Below are positions 17,367 to 26,318 of a stretch of 64,000 bases of DNA, piece after piece. The notes beneath the pieces are model-generated. The model was given only the letters and a program-made list of their open reading frames with translations. It was not told the origin of the DNA and ran no database searches. Location: contig CAZNQD010000006.1 of NCBI GenBank assembly GCA_964575345.1, positions 1 to 64,000 on the forward strand, written 5' to 3'. The translations under genes were made by a program, and so were the position numbers. How positions within the stretch are numbered: the first letter of the stretch is position 1; each line of letters begins with the position of its first letter. Source of the DNA: UBA1402 sp964575345. GTDB taxonomy: Bacteria; Bacteroidota; Bacteroidia; Bacteroidales; UBA1402.

Positions 17367-18923
17367 ATGCCCAGGCGACTTCTGATATGCATAGTGTTTA
17401 GTCTGATTCTACAGCAGGTCGCTACGCAAAATCGTCAAAGTCCACAAGCCCCTTTGCCAGAGCCCAAGGTTTTTTTTAGCCTCCGACAGGCAGAACAGCT
17501 CCCTCCCAAGCATGAATTCAGAGGAGCCTGGCTGCACACGGTTGCCCAAACCAAATACGCCGCCATGAGCGAACGCGAAATGAAACAGTATTTCAGCCGT
17601 TTGCTCGACCTTTTACACAATGCCGGAATCAATACGGTCATTTTTCAGATTCGTCCTCAGGCCGATGCCTGGTATAATTCTTCGCTTGAACCCTGGAGTG
17701 AATTCATAACAGGCAAGGCAGGAAAAAATCCCGGCTGGGATCCACTGGCTTACATGGTAGACGAATGTCATCGCCGCAATATGGATATCCACGCCTGGAT
17801 CAACCCCTACCGCGTGAAACTGACCGCCCGCGAGAGCGCATTCAAAGAACCCTTTATTCGCAAAAACAGCAAATGGATAGTCCGTTACGGAAATGCCCTT
17901 TGGTTCGATCCGGGAATTCCCGACTGCCGTAAACACATTGTCAAAGTGGTTCGTGACATAGTACACAACTACGATATTGACGGTATCCACATGGATGATT
18001 ATTTCTATCCCTATCCCATAGCCGGCTTAAATTTTCCCGATGATACCAGTTTTAAAAATTACGGTATGTCTCAGGGTTACAGTTCCTCGCAAAAAAGCGA
18101 CTGGCGACGTAACAACGTGAACACTCTGGTGAGAGAATTGCACGAAACTATCCGTGATATCAAACCCTGGGTACGTTTCGGCATCAGTCCGTTTGGTATT
18201 CACCGTAATATCAAACAAGACCCTCAGGGCAGCCTGACTGACGGCCTGAGCAACTACGACGACCTCTATGCCGACGCCCTGCTTTGGATGAAGGAAGGCT
18301 GGATTGATTATTGCGTGCCGCAGTTGTATTGGGAAATCGGGCATAGCAGAGCCGATTATAAAACCCTGGCCGAATGGTGGGGTAAATTGAATTTTGCCAC
18401 TTCCGTCTATGTGGGGCAGGATATTGTCAGGACGATGAATCCCGGCCAGTTACAGGAAAAAATGAGTCTGATCCGCAACAACGGCGGCCTGAAGGGAAAT
18501 TGTTTCTGGCCCGCCTATGAGCTGGAAAACAACGCCGGGCATATTGTGGACAGCCTGGTGCTGAATTATCATTATTATCCCTCCCTACCTCCGGTGGATC
18601 TTCTGGCGGAACATCGGGCTCCCGAGCCTGTGTATGAACTGGACTTAAGAGATGATTACAAAATCGGAAAACATTTGTCCTGGAAAACGCTGCGTCCCCG
18701 TTCCGAAATGGAACGTCCGGCCTATTTCGTTATCTATCGATTCTTAAAAGGTTACGAACCCGAAAACATCGAGGATCCCAGAAACATAATTGGAATTACC
18801 CAAAATCGTCATTTTGTCTTACCCTCACATCCCTATTCCGGTGATTGGGTATATATGGTCACAGCCCTGAGCCGTGTGCATTGTGAAAGTGCTCCCGAAG
18901 GTATTGTGTTGCGGGTATATTGA
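17367..18923 (+). CDS. secreted GHL10/YddW-type glycosyl hydrolase
   Basis: 518 residues with an N-terminal signal peptide (PRRLLICIVFSLILQQVATQ). The TIM-barrel core of the glycosyl-hydrolase-like 10 family starts at HEFRGAWLHTVAQ. It continues with NTVIFQIRPQADAWYNS, ERNMDIHAWINPYRVKLTA-like sequence, and IDGIHMDDYFYPYP carrying the acidic pair. The C-terminal about 90 residues (from LDLRDDYKIGKHLSWK) form a fibronectin-III-like beta domain. It probably acts in the periplasm or at the cell surface on peptidoglycan-related or other glycans; the true substrate is not readable. Its stop abuts that of the convergent chromate transporter gene with no intervening base (TGATCA). Confidence 0.85.
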   Translation: MPRRLLICIVFSLILQQVATQNRQSPQAPLPEPKVFFSLRQAEQLPPKHEFRGAWLHTVAQTKYAAMSEREMKQYFSRLLDLLHNAGINTVIFQIRPQADAWYNSSLEPWSEFITGKAGKNPGWDPLAYMVDECHRRNMDIHAWINPYRVKLTARESAFKEPFIRKNSKWIVRYGNALWFDPGIPDCRKHIVKVVRDIVHNYDIDGIHMDDYFYPYPIAGLNFPDDTSFKNYGMSQGYSSSQKSDWRRNNVNTLVRELHETIRDIKPWVRFGISPFGIHRNIKQDPQGSLTDGLSNYDDLYADALLWMKEGWIDYCVPQLYWEIGHSRADYKTLAEWWGKLNFATSVYVGQDIVRTMNPGQLQEKMSLIRNNGGLKGNCFWPAYELENNAGHIVDSLVLNYHYYPSLPPVDLLAEHRAPEPVYELDLRDDYKIGKHLSWKTLRPRSEMERPAYFVIYRFLKGYEPENIEDPRNIIGITQNRHFVLPSHPYSGDWVYMVTALSRVHCESAPEGIVLRVY

Positions 18924-19448
18924 TCAGTAAACAAGCAGCCCTGTAAGTCCGGCCAGAACAATCAGTAAAATGGGATGCACCTTAAACACCCAGCTGAGCA
19001 AGAAACTACAGCCAAAGATGATCAGGCTGATGTAATCAGAGAAATTTTGTGCGTTCATCAACAAAATTGCGGCAGATCCCACCAGTCCGACTGTGACGGG
19101 TTTAATACCGTCGAATGCCGCCGAGATCCACTTGTTTTGTCTAAAAGCCTGAATAAAGCGCACAATAGCATACATGACAACCAGCGAAGGCAGGCTTACG
19201 GCAAAGGTGGCCAGCATAGATCCCCAGACATTGCCGGTCACCGTATAACCAACATAGGTAGCCATATTGATACCGATAGGGCCGGGTGTAACCTGGGAGA
19301 TGGCCACCATATCGGTGAATTCAGCGTGACTGATCCACTGATGCTTCAGTACCATTTCATGCTCGATAAGCGAAAGCATGGCATAGCCTCCTCCAAAATT
19401 GAAGAAGCCTATCTTTAAGTAGGTAATGAATAATTGCCAGTAAATCAT
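18924..19448 (-). CDS. chrA: chromate transporter, half-size subunit 2
   Basis: 174 residues from the ATG at 19448 (MIYWQLFITYLKIG); it overlaps the stop of the preceding half-gene as ATGA, so translation is coupled. One CHR domain: FFNFGGGYAMLSLIEHEM, then SQVTPGPIGINMATYVGY and about five hydrophobic spans. The CHR family uses two homologous halves; here they are separate short proteins that likely pair in the inner membrane. Chromate/sulfate specificity is inferred from the family only. The gene is convergent with the GHL10 gene. Confidence 0.85.
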   Translation of the reverse strand: MIYWQLFITYLKIGFFNFGGGYAMLSLIEHEMVLKHQWISHAEFTDMVAISQVTPGPIGINMATYVGYTVTGNVWGSMLATFAVSLPSLVVMYAIVRFIQAFRQNKWISAAFDGIKPVTVGLVGSAAILLMNAQNFSDYISLIIFGCSFLLSWVFKVHPILLIVLAGLTGLLVY

Positions 19449-20014
19449 GAATGCTTTCTTTTTGCGATCAAAAACCATAAGATACCACCCAGGCCACCTG
19501 ACAGGATAATCCAAATGGGACTTACTCCCAGAAAGCCAACCAGGAGGGCTGTACCGATAGGAATGAACATGGTTCTAAGCGTAATATGGGCTGATTTTGC
19601 CAAACGAAAAAGAGGTGCAGCAATCAAACCGACCACTGCCGGCCGAATGCCTTTGAAGATGCTTTCCACTGTGGGATTGTCCCTGAAAGAAGAAAATACT
19701 GTGGCGATGAGTAATATAATCACAAAGGAGGGTAGCACTGCTCCCAGGCTGGCCAAATACATGCCGGATTTTCCCCTGGCTTTGTAGCCCACGGAAACGG
19801 CGATATTCATAGCAATAATTCCGGGTGCACTTTGGGCAAGAGCCAGCAGTTCCAGAAATTCTTCCCGGTCAAACCAGCCTTTTTTATCGATTAATTCTTT
19901 TTCGATAAGCGGGATCATGGCGTAACCTCCACCTATGGTAAAAGCTCCCAGCTTGAGAAAAGTGAAAAACAGCTCGCTTAAGCCCGCCTTTATGCTTGTT
20001 TCTTTTCTATCCAT
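19445..20014 (-). CDS. chrA: chromate transporter, half-size subunit 1
   Basis: 189 residues from the ATG at 20014 (MDRKETSIKAGLSELF). This start lies within the last 25 bases of purL in another frame, which suggests coupling to purL. CHR motif GAFTIGGGYAMIPLIEKEL, then AQSAPGIIAMNIAVSVGYKA and several membrane spans. It is the paralogous partner of the next gene. The frame stays open upstream for 26 codons inside purL, but a start at 20014 gives the usual family N-terminus. Confidence 0.85.
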   Translation of the reverse strand: MDRKETSIKAGLSELFFTFLKLGAFTIGGGYAMIPLIEKELIDKKGWFDREEFLELLALAQSAPGIIAMNIAVSVGYKARGKSGMYLASLGAVLPSFVIILLIATVFSSFRDNPTVESIFKGIRPAVVGLIAAPLFRLAKSAHITLRTMFIPIGTALLVGFLGVSPIWIILSGGLGGILWFLIAKRKHS

Positions 20015-23000
20015 TCCCTGGCATTGACAAAGGCCTCTATCCATGGTGTCACCTCGTCTGTTTTGTTTCTTTCGGCGGGGTAATGAGCCCATTGCCAGGG
20101 GAAGACAGCTCTTTCGAGATGAGGCATCATGGCCAGATGCCTGCCATCAGCCGAGCAAATACCGGCTGCTGAATATTTCGATCCGTTCGGATTGGCCGGG
20201 TAGGCATCGTAGTTGTATTTGGCCACTATATGGTATTTATCTTCGGTATAAGGCAAATCAAATTTACCCTCTCCGTGGGCTATCCAAATGCCCAGTTTGT
20301 TGCCGGCCAAAGAACCAAACATAACGGAATGATTTTCGGGAATAGCCACGGATACAAATTCCGATTCAAATTTATGCGAATCGTTGTGCAACATCCTGGG
20401 TTTATCCTTGTGTCCCGGATAAATCAAGTCGAGAGCAACCATGCATTGGCAGCCGTTGCAGATACCCAGGCTCAGGGTGTCGGGGCGCGCGTAAAAAGCA
20501 TCCAGGCTTTTTTTGGCCGTGGGGTTGAATAAAAAGCCTCCGGCCCAACCCTTGGCCGAGCCCAATACGTCCGAGTTGGAGAAACCACCTACAAACACGA
20601 TCATGTTAATGTCTTCGAGTGTTTCCCGGCCCGACATCAGGTCAGTCATGTGGACATCTTTCACATCAAAGCCGGCCAGGTGGAGGCAATAAGCCATTTC
20701 GCGGTCGCCGTTAACGCCTTTTTCGCGTATGATGGCAGCTTTTATACCGCTGCGGCCTTTGCGATCGGGAGAAATACCGTATTGACGGAAGCTGCCCAGG
20801 AAATTCTTGCCGAAGTTGAATTCCAATGCATGATTTTTGTAATTGGAAAATCGTTCCAGCGCTGCTTTTTCACCACTTTGCCTGCGATCGAGTAAATAAG
20901 AGGGTCGATACCAAATGTCGCGTAAGGCATCGATGTCCAGTTGCTGTTTTTCAGTCTGCAGTTGAATGTTCAGGCTGCGTTCGGGGATATAATTGCCCAG
21001 ACGGCAGAAGCGGATACCGGCTTGTGTCAGGTATTCTTCGGTTTCTTCGGGATTTTTTACCTGAACAAGGACAGACGGATTTTCGGCAAAAAGTAAATGA
21101 ATCAGGTCTTTGTTGCTCTCGTGCAGGGCGGCCAACGAATTTAAATCAATATCCAGTCCTCCGTTTACATTGGGGAAGCACATTTCGAGCAGAGCTGTTA
21201 TAAGGCCTCCGGCCGAAACGTCGTGTCCGGCAGTGATCAGGCCCTTTTCCAGCATGCTTTGCACGGTGTTGAAGGCAGCCCGAAAATAGGTAGCACTCTT
21301 TACCTGAGGCACTTCCTGGCCCAGTTTGTTCAGGCTTTGAGCCAGGGCTGAACCACCGAGCTTAGGCTTATCTGCCGTAAAGTCGATGTAATAAACCGGG
21401 TAATCCGGATTGGAAGTTATTACGGGAGTGACGATTTTGCGAATATCCGAAACTTCGGCTCCGGCCGAAATAATGACCGTGCCCGGAGAGAAGACCTTCT
21501 CCTTGCCGTATTGCTGAGTCATCGACAGAGAATCTTTTCCGGTAGGGATATTGATACCCAGGGCAATGGAAAAGTCGCTGGCGGCTTGTACCGCCTTGTA
21601 CAGGCGGGCATCTTCGCCCGGATTTTTACAGGGCCACATCCAGTTGGCCGAAAGGGAAACACCGGCGAGCTTATCGCTCAGGGGAGCCCATACAATATTG
21701 GTGAGTGCTTCGGCAATAGCAAGCACAGAGCCGGCTTCCGGATCAACCAGGGCTGCCTGGGGTGCATGGCCTATAGAGGTGGCAATGCCGGCCCTGCCTC
21801 TGTAATCGAGTGCAACAGCTCCCAAATCGCAAACAGGAAGCTGTATTTCGCCGGCACATTGTTGACGGGCTACCTTGCCGGTTACCGAGCGGTCTACTTT
21901 GTTGGTGAGCCAATCTTTACAGGCAACGGCTTCGAGCTGTAAAACTCCCTGAATATATTCATTCAGTTTGGCCGGGTCGTAAGTCAGGGCGCTGAACGTT
22001 TCATCGATGGTCTGGTCGGTAATAACCGTGCGCGGTGGTTTACCGAACATGTCGTCGAGTTGCATATCGATGGGACAGTCTCCGTTCTTTTCTTTAAAAA
22101 CGAAACGCATATCGCCGGTAGTTTCGCCCACCACGTACATCGGGGCACGCTCGCGGTCGGCAATCTGGCGCATAAGTGGCAAGTCCTCCTCGTTGACTAG
22201 CAGGCCCATTCTTTCCTGGCTCTCGTTTCCGATAATTTCTTTGGCAGAAAGTGTGGGATCGCCTATGGGCAATTTATCCATTTCTATGAGGCCTCCGGTA
22301 GATTCCACGAGTTCCGACAGGCAGTTCAGATGCCCGCCTGCTCCGTGATCGTGTATGGATACAATGGGGTTATGAGTCGATTCGGCCAAGGCCCTGATGA
22401 CGTTGGCTACCCTTTTTTGCATTTCAGGATTGGCTCTTTGCACAGCGTTCAGTTCGATGGCGTTGGAATATTTGCCCGTATCAACCGAAGATACGGCTCC
22501 TCCGCCCATACCGATGCGGTAATTGTCTCCACCCAATACAACTATTTTTTGTCCTGTACGGGGTATTTCTTTCAGAGCATCTGTTTTGTTGGCATAACCC
22601 ACTCCGCCGGCCAGCATGATGACCTTATCGTAGGCGTATTTTTTTTGATTCTCTTCGTGTTCAAATGTCAGCAAAGAGCCGCAAATCAAGGGCTGGCCAA
22701 ATTTGTTGCCGAAATCGCTGGCTCCGTTCGAGGCTTTGATCAGGATTTGTTCGGGAGTTTGATAGAGCCAGGGCCTTGCCTGTATGGCTTGTTCCCAGCT
22801 GCGGCTTTTATCGTTGCGGGCGTAGGAAGTCATGTAAACGGCTGTTCCGGCAATGGGCAATGATGCTTTGCCACCGCCCAGGCGGTCCCTGATTTCTCCC
22901 CCGGTTCCGGTCGATGCTCCGTTGAAGGGCTCTACAGTGGTGGGGAAGTTATGTGTTTCGGCTTTGAGCGAAATCACCGATTCGATGTCACGGGTTTCGA

Positions 23001-23697
23001 AAAACTCGGCTTTGTCTCCCGCAGCGGGAGCAAATTGTTCAATGCGGGGGCCCTGGTTAAAAGCCACATTGTCTTTATAAGCCGATACCAATTTGTTGGG
23101 ATGAGCCTCCGAGGTCTTGCGGATCAGCTTGAACAGAGAATCCTCTTTGGCTTCTCCGTCAATGACAAAGATACCATTGAAAATTTTGTGCCTGCAATGT
23201 TCGGAATTGACCTGAGAGAAGCCGAAAACTTCACTGTCAGTAAGGTAGCGGCCAATTTTTTTGGACACCCTTTCCAGGTAATCAATTTCATCGGGACTTA
23301 AGGCCAGGCCTTCTTGTTCGTTGTAGGCGGCAATATCCTGAATGTATAGTATGGGTTCGGGTTTTTTGTGAATGCTGAACACTTCCTGATCCAGGACTTT
23401 GTAAATGCGTTGCAACATAGGGTCGTGTTCAGCTTGGGGATCGGTTACGGGAGTAAACTCTTCGATGCGTGAGATGCCTTTGAGTCCAAGATTTAAAGCC
23501 ATTTCCACGGCATTGGTACTCCAGGGAGTAATCATCTCGCGCCTCGGCCCGATAAAAATGCCTTCGATTTGTGGCAAATTCAGGTTTTGAGCCTGGTTAA
23601 ACAACCAGATCAGCTTATGGATTTCCTCTTGGGAAAAATTACGGTCGGCTTGCACAGCGAGCACGTTTCCGGCAGGGTTTTTAAAGAAATGAATCAT
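19990..23697 (-). CDS. purL: phosphoribosylformylglycinamidine synthase (single-chain PurL)
   Basis: Converts FGAR plus glutamine and ATP to FGAM, step four of purine synthesis. 1235 residues from MIHFFKNPAGNVLAVQ, the large form that fuses PurS-, PurL- and PurQ-like parts. The first AIRS-type domain has KAETHNFPTTVEPFNGAS and GTGGEIRDRLGGGKAS. The second repeats the fold around IPTGKDSLSMTQQYG. The C-terminal glutaminase carries nucleophile Cys in LGICNGCQCMVALD and the HGE in WIAHGEGKFDLPY. Upstream codons to 23739 overlap the promoter element and are unlikely to be translated. It is followed by overlapping chromate transporter genes. Confidence 0.97.
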   Translation of the reverse strand: MIHFFKNPAGNVLAVQADRNFSQEEIHKLIWLFNQAQNLNLPQIEGIFIGPRREMITPWSTNAVEMALNLGLKGISRIEEFTPVTDPQAEHDPMLQRIYKVLDQEVFSIHKKPEPILYIQDIAAYNEQEGLALSPDEIDYLERVSKKIGRYLTDSEVFGFSQVNSEHCRHKIFNGIFVIDGEAKEDSLFKLIRKTSEAHPNKLVSAYKDNVAFNQGPRIEQFAPAAGDKAEFFETRDIESVISLKAETHNFPTTVEPFNGASTGTGGEIRDRLGGGKASLPIAGTAVYMTSYARNDKSRSWEQAIQARPWLYQTPEQILIKASNGASDFGNKFGQPLICGSLLTFEHEENQKKYAYDKVIMLAGGVGYANKTDALKEIPRTGQKIVVLGGDNYRIGMGGGAVSSVDTGKYSNAIELNAVQRANPEMQKRVANVIRALAESTHNPIVSIHDHGAGGHLNCLSELVESTGGLIEMDKLPIGDPTLSAKEIIGNESQERMGLLVNEEDLPLMRQIADRERAPMYVVGETTGDMRFVFKEKNGDCPIDMQLDDMFGKPPRTVITDQTIDETFSALTYDPAKLNEYIQGVLQLEAVACKDWLTNKVDRSVTGKVARQQCAGEIQLPVCDLGAVALDYRGRAGIATSIGHAPQAALVDPEAGSVLAIAEALTNIVWAPLSDKLAGVSLSANWMWPCKNPGEDARLYKAVQAASDFSIALGINIPTGKDSLSMTQQYGKEKVFSPGTVIISAGAEVSDIRKIVTPVITSNPDYPVYYIDFTADKPKLGGSALAQSLNKLGQEVPQVKSATYFRAAFNTVQSMLEKGLITAGHDVSAGGLITALLEMCFPNVNGGLDIDLNSLAALHESNKDLIHLLFAENPSVLVQVKNPEETEEYLTQAGIRFCRLGNYIPERSLNIQLQTEKQQLDIDALRDIWYRPSYLLDRRQSGEKAALERFSNYKNHALEFNFGKNFLGSFRQYGISPDRKGRSGIKAAIIREKGVNGDREMAYCLHLAGFDVKDVHMTDLMSGRETLEDINMIVFVGGFSNSDVLGSAKGWAGGFLFNPTAKKSLDAFYARPDTLSLGICNGCQCMVALDLIYPGHKDKPRMLHNDSHKFESEFVSVAIPENHSVMFGSLAGNKLGIWIAHGEGKFDLPYTEDKYHIVAKYNYDAYPANPNGSKYSAAGICSADGRHLAMMPHLERAVFPWQWAHYPAERNKTDEVTPWIEAFVNAREWIEKKQA

Positions 23698-23736
23698 AAG
23701 GGAATGGTTTACAACAGGACTCTCGAAATCCTGCTG

Positions 23737-23744
23737 CAAAGGTA
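23737..23744 (-). promoter_or_regulatory. -7 element of purL promoter
   Basis: The minus strand reads TACCTTTG, 39 bases upstream of the purL ATG. No properly spaced -33 TTG. Divergent from the element at 23768. Confidence 0.45.
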
Positions 23745-23767
23745 GCTAAAAAATCAACATACGGAGT

Positions 23768-23775
23768 TATATTTG
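23768..23775 (+). promoter_or_regulatory. -7 element upstream of CBM9-like gene
   Basis: TATATTTG, 22 bases before the ATG at 23798; divergent from the purL element 24 bases away. No clear -33 box. Confidence 0.4.
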
Positions 23776-23797
23776 CAGTCAGCAATAGCAGGCTTAT

Positions 23798-24475
23798 ATG
23801 AAGAAACAAACCCCTTTGCCCCTAATTCAATCTTTGGATTCACTAAGCCTTGAATCAGAAAGCGATAGTATACGCGAATTGCTCCACAGGCAAGGTTCCG
23901 TTTTGAAGCTGGACTGCCTCAACTGGCCGGAGAATTTTCCTTATGCCCCCAAAACCCGGCTTAGTCTGGGCAGGAGCAGTTCGGGCATTTATCTTCATTT
24001 TTCAGTAGAAGAAATAGAAAAGCGTACAAGTCATTATAACGACAACGCGCCGATATGGCAGGACAGTTGTGTGGAATTTTTTGTTGCTCTGCCCTCAGAA
24101 GGGGCATATTTCAATTTCGAGTTCAACTCTTTGGGATTTTGCCTGGCTTCCAGAAGGAAAAGCCGCGAAGAATATGCGCTTTTCGGTCCTGAACAACTGG
24201 CATTAATCAAACGCTGTCCCAGGAATGAAAATGCCTGCCCTGCTGAACTTTCTCCGGAGGCTGGTGACAGGCCAGCTCAGTCGTGGTCTCTGACTGTATA
24301 CATACCCTTTATGTTATTGGGCCTTGATTACAGGTGTTTACCTTCTGTCCTGAAAGCCAATTTTTATAAGTGTTGTTCTGCTTGTTCCGAAAAGCATTAC
24401 CTGAGCTGGAGCCCTGTTCATTCGGCAAAACCGGATTTTCACCGTCCTGAGGATTTTGGGCTCTTAGTTTTGTAA
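23798..24475 (+). CDS. carbohydrate-binding family 9-like protein
   Basis: 225 residues of predominantly beta character. Hallmarks of the CBM9-like Bacteroidota family are IYLHFSVEE, YNDNAPIWQDSCVEFFV, YFNFEFNSLG, WSLTVYIPF and the closing PDFHRPEDFGLLVL. No signal peptide or lipobox is visible, so it may act in the cytoplasm, or its export signal may be missed. No enzyme domain is attached. The family is often a lone module of unknown ligand. It is divergent from purL and convergent with the metallo-hydrolase gene (83 bases apart). Confidence 0.7.
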   Translation: MKKQTPLPLIQSLDSLSLESESDSIRELLHRQGSVLKLDCLNWPENFPYAPKTRLSLGRSSSGIYLHFSVEEIEKRTSHYNDNAPIWQDSCVEFFVALPSEGAYFNFEFNSLGFCLASRRKSREEYALFGPEQLALIKRCPRNENACPAELSPEAGDRPAQSWSLTVYIPFMLLGLDYRCLPSVLKANFYKCCSACSEKHYLSWSPVHSAKPDFHRPEDFGLLVL

Positions 24476-24558
24476 GAGCAGTAGCATAGTGCAAAGTTAT
24501 ACGAATCTGTAAACGAGTTATTGCTGAAAAGTATGCTTTGGCAAGTATAGTTTATCTG

Positions 24559-25389
24559 TCAGTCCAAAGCCAGGGGCGAAGATGCTTCCCAAATACGGTC
24601 GTTGCTTTTTTTGAGTCCGGCAATTTTGGTGTAACAGTCGTGGTAAAAGACTAAGCCGGCCTGCAATTCGCAGGCTTCTTCCAAAAGCCGCATTTTTTCT
24701 TCCACAGCCAGCAAGGCGTGATTATCTACAGCTGCAATACAGCCCTGGGCAATATGGGGAGCCATCGGGACTACATCTCCGGGGAAAATAAGATTGCCCC
24801 GCTCTGTGTGGATAAAGGAGACTATCTGATCGTAGGTATGACCCTGGTAGAGTTTAAGTTCCAGGCCCGGGAACAGGACTTGATCTTTTCCGATAAGATG
24901 TAATTTCCCGGCATCGTTCACAGCCTGCATGTTTTCGGGCAGGTAGGCATCGGCTTCCCAAGTGGAAGGTCGCAGGGAATTTTCCCACTGGGCTGCGCTT
25001 ACCCAGTGGCGGGCCCGGGGAAAGCAAAGTTCAGTTTCTCCATTGTTTCCGGTTCGTGTACAGCCTCCGCAATGGTCAAAGTGCAGATGGCTCAGTACCA
25101 CATCGGTGATTTGCATGGCATCACAACCTTTGCTTTTCAGGGCATCTCTGATGTCAATTAGTTCGTGAAAGCGGTAATATGCCATACCTCTAAGCATTTT
25201 GTTACCCACTCCGGTATCAAAGAGCACCTTTCGTTCGCCAAAATCAACAAAAAGGCAACGCATACTCAAAGGGCTGCGATTTTCCGGGTCGGCCGGGTAT
25301 TTTTTGGACCAGACTTTTTGTGACATGATGCCAAACATGGCTCCTGCCTCAGTCGAAAAAAAGCCCGTGTCTATGCTGAAGAAGTTCAT
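24559..25389 (-). CDS. metallo-beta-lactamase-fold hydrolase
   Basis: 276 residues from the ATG at 25389 (MNFFSIDTGFFSTEAG); the open frame continues 57 codons upstream through the divergent promoters and is not credible there. The di-metal motif is LSHLHFDHCGG (near residue 105). A further His occurs in QGHTYDQIVSF, Asp in FPGDVVP and a late His in VFYHDCYTKI. FVDFGERKVLFDTGVGNK matches the lactonase-like MBL branch. The substrate is unknown; quorum-signal lactonase activity should not be assumed. It is divergent from rmlD, with a 36-base intergenic region. Confidence 0.82.
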   Translation of the reverse strand: MNFFSIDTGFFSTEAGAMFGIMSQKVWSKKYPADPENRSPLSMRCLFVDFGERKVLFDTGVGNKMLRGMAYYRFHELIDIRDALKSKGCDAMQITDVVLSHLHFDHCGGCTRTGNNGETELCFPRARHWVSAAQWENSLRPSTWEADAYLPENMQAVNDAGKLHLIGKDQVLFPGLELKLYQGHTYDQIVSFIHTERGNLIFPGDVVPMAPHIAQGCIAAVDNHALLAVEEKMRLLEEACELQAGLVFYHDCYTKIAGLKKSNDRIWEASSPLALD

Positions 25390-25398
25390 ATATTTACC

Positions 25399-25417
25399 TA
25401 ATTTTGTGGCAAAGTTA
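25399..25417. promoter_or_regulatory. face-to-face -7 elements for rmlD (+) and MBL hydrolase (-)
   Basis: TAATTTTG on the plus strand (25399-25406) points to rmlD at 25426. TAACTTTG on the minus strand (25417-25410) points to the hydrolase at 25389. The two elements are only three bases apart and aim across each other, so the two polymerases would compete for the same DNA. Confidence 0.4.
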
Positions 25418-25425
25418 TAAAAATT

Positions 25426-26310
25426 ATGACACAGAAAGTGGTCCTTATTACCGGAGCCAATGGCCAATTGGGAAATGAAATCAGATTGTTGGCGAATCGA
25501 TATCCTCAATTTGCTTTCACTTTTACCGACATTCAGGAGCTGGATTTGCAAAATTCCCAAGCGGTTACAGCCTGTTTCAATCAGTTGAAGCCGGTTTATT
25601 TAATTAACTGCGCCGCTTACACGGCTGTAGACAAAGCAGAAAACGACATAGAACTTTGTTATTCCATAAACAGTGCTGCGGTCAGAAACCTTGCAGTGGC
25701 GTCTAAACAACAGAATACCATTGTTTTGCATGTTTCCACAGACTATGTTTTCGATGGGAAACAAGCCAGTCCTTACCGCGAAAGCGATGCGGTTTGCCCT
25801 GTCTCGGTCTATGGCAAGAGCAAGTTGCAGGGAGAACAGGTGCTGAACGAAATCTGTCCTTCTTCGTCGGTGATAGTTCGTACTGCCTGGCTTTATTCTG
25901 CTTTTGGAAACAATTTTGTGAAGACCATGATTCGCCTGGGACGGGAAAAATCAGAACTCAGAGTGGTCGATGACCAATGGGGCAGCCCCACCTATGGGGC
26001 CGATCTGGCTGAGGCATTGATGAAAATCATACTAAGCAGCGAAGAGGGGCATTTTACCCCCGGCACCTATCATTTCAGCAACGAAGGAATGTGTTCCTGG
26101 TACGAATTTGCTCAAAAGATTCATCAAATGGCAGGAATTACCAACTGTAAAATAATACCCGTGACTTCTGCTGAATATCTCACGGCAGCTAAAAGGCCGT
26201 CTTACAGCCTGCTGGACAAAAGCAAAATCCGCAGGGATTACGGAGTGGCTGTTCCTTTGTGGACAGATAGCCTGAAGACCTTTCTGTCGAAATTTAATAA
26301 CTGTATATAG
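25426..26310 (+). CDS. rfbD: dTDP-4-dehydrorhamnose reductase
   Basis: Last step of dTDP-L-rhamnose synthesis, an NAD(P)H-dependent reduction. 294 residues, extended SDR: nucleotide motif ITGANGQLGNEI at the start, catalytic YGKSK in VSVYGKSKLQGE, and preceding Ser/Thr in HVSTDYVFDG. The C-terminal RPSYSLLDKSKIRRDYG is typical of RmlD. The rmlA, rmlB and rmlC genes are not in this window, so it is an orphan here. GH105 follows after eight bases, suggesting co-transcription of a rhamnose-making and a rhamnogalacturonan-related gene, although the link may be accidental. Confidence 0.93.
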   Translation: MTQKVVLITGANGQLGNEIRLLANRYPQFAFTFTDIQELDLQNSQAVTACFNQLKPVYLINCAAYTAVDKAENDIELCYSINSAAVRNLAVASKQQNTIVLHVSTDYVFDGKQASPYRESDAVCPVSVYGKSKLQGEQVLNEICPSSSVIVRTAWLYSAFGNNFVKTMIRLGREKSELRVVDDQWGSPTYGADLAEALMKIILSSEEGHFTPGTYHFSNEGMCSWYEFAQKIHQMAGITNCKIIPVTSAEYLTAAKRPSYSLLDKSKIRRDYGVAVPLWTDSLKTFLSKFNNCI

Positions 26311-26318
26311 ACTTTGTG

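Noticed and set aside
24559..25389. AHL-lactonase (quorum quenching) assignment
   Set aside because: The metal motif fits many MBL hydrolases, and no signal-related neighbours are present; only the fold is supported.
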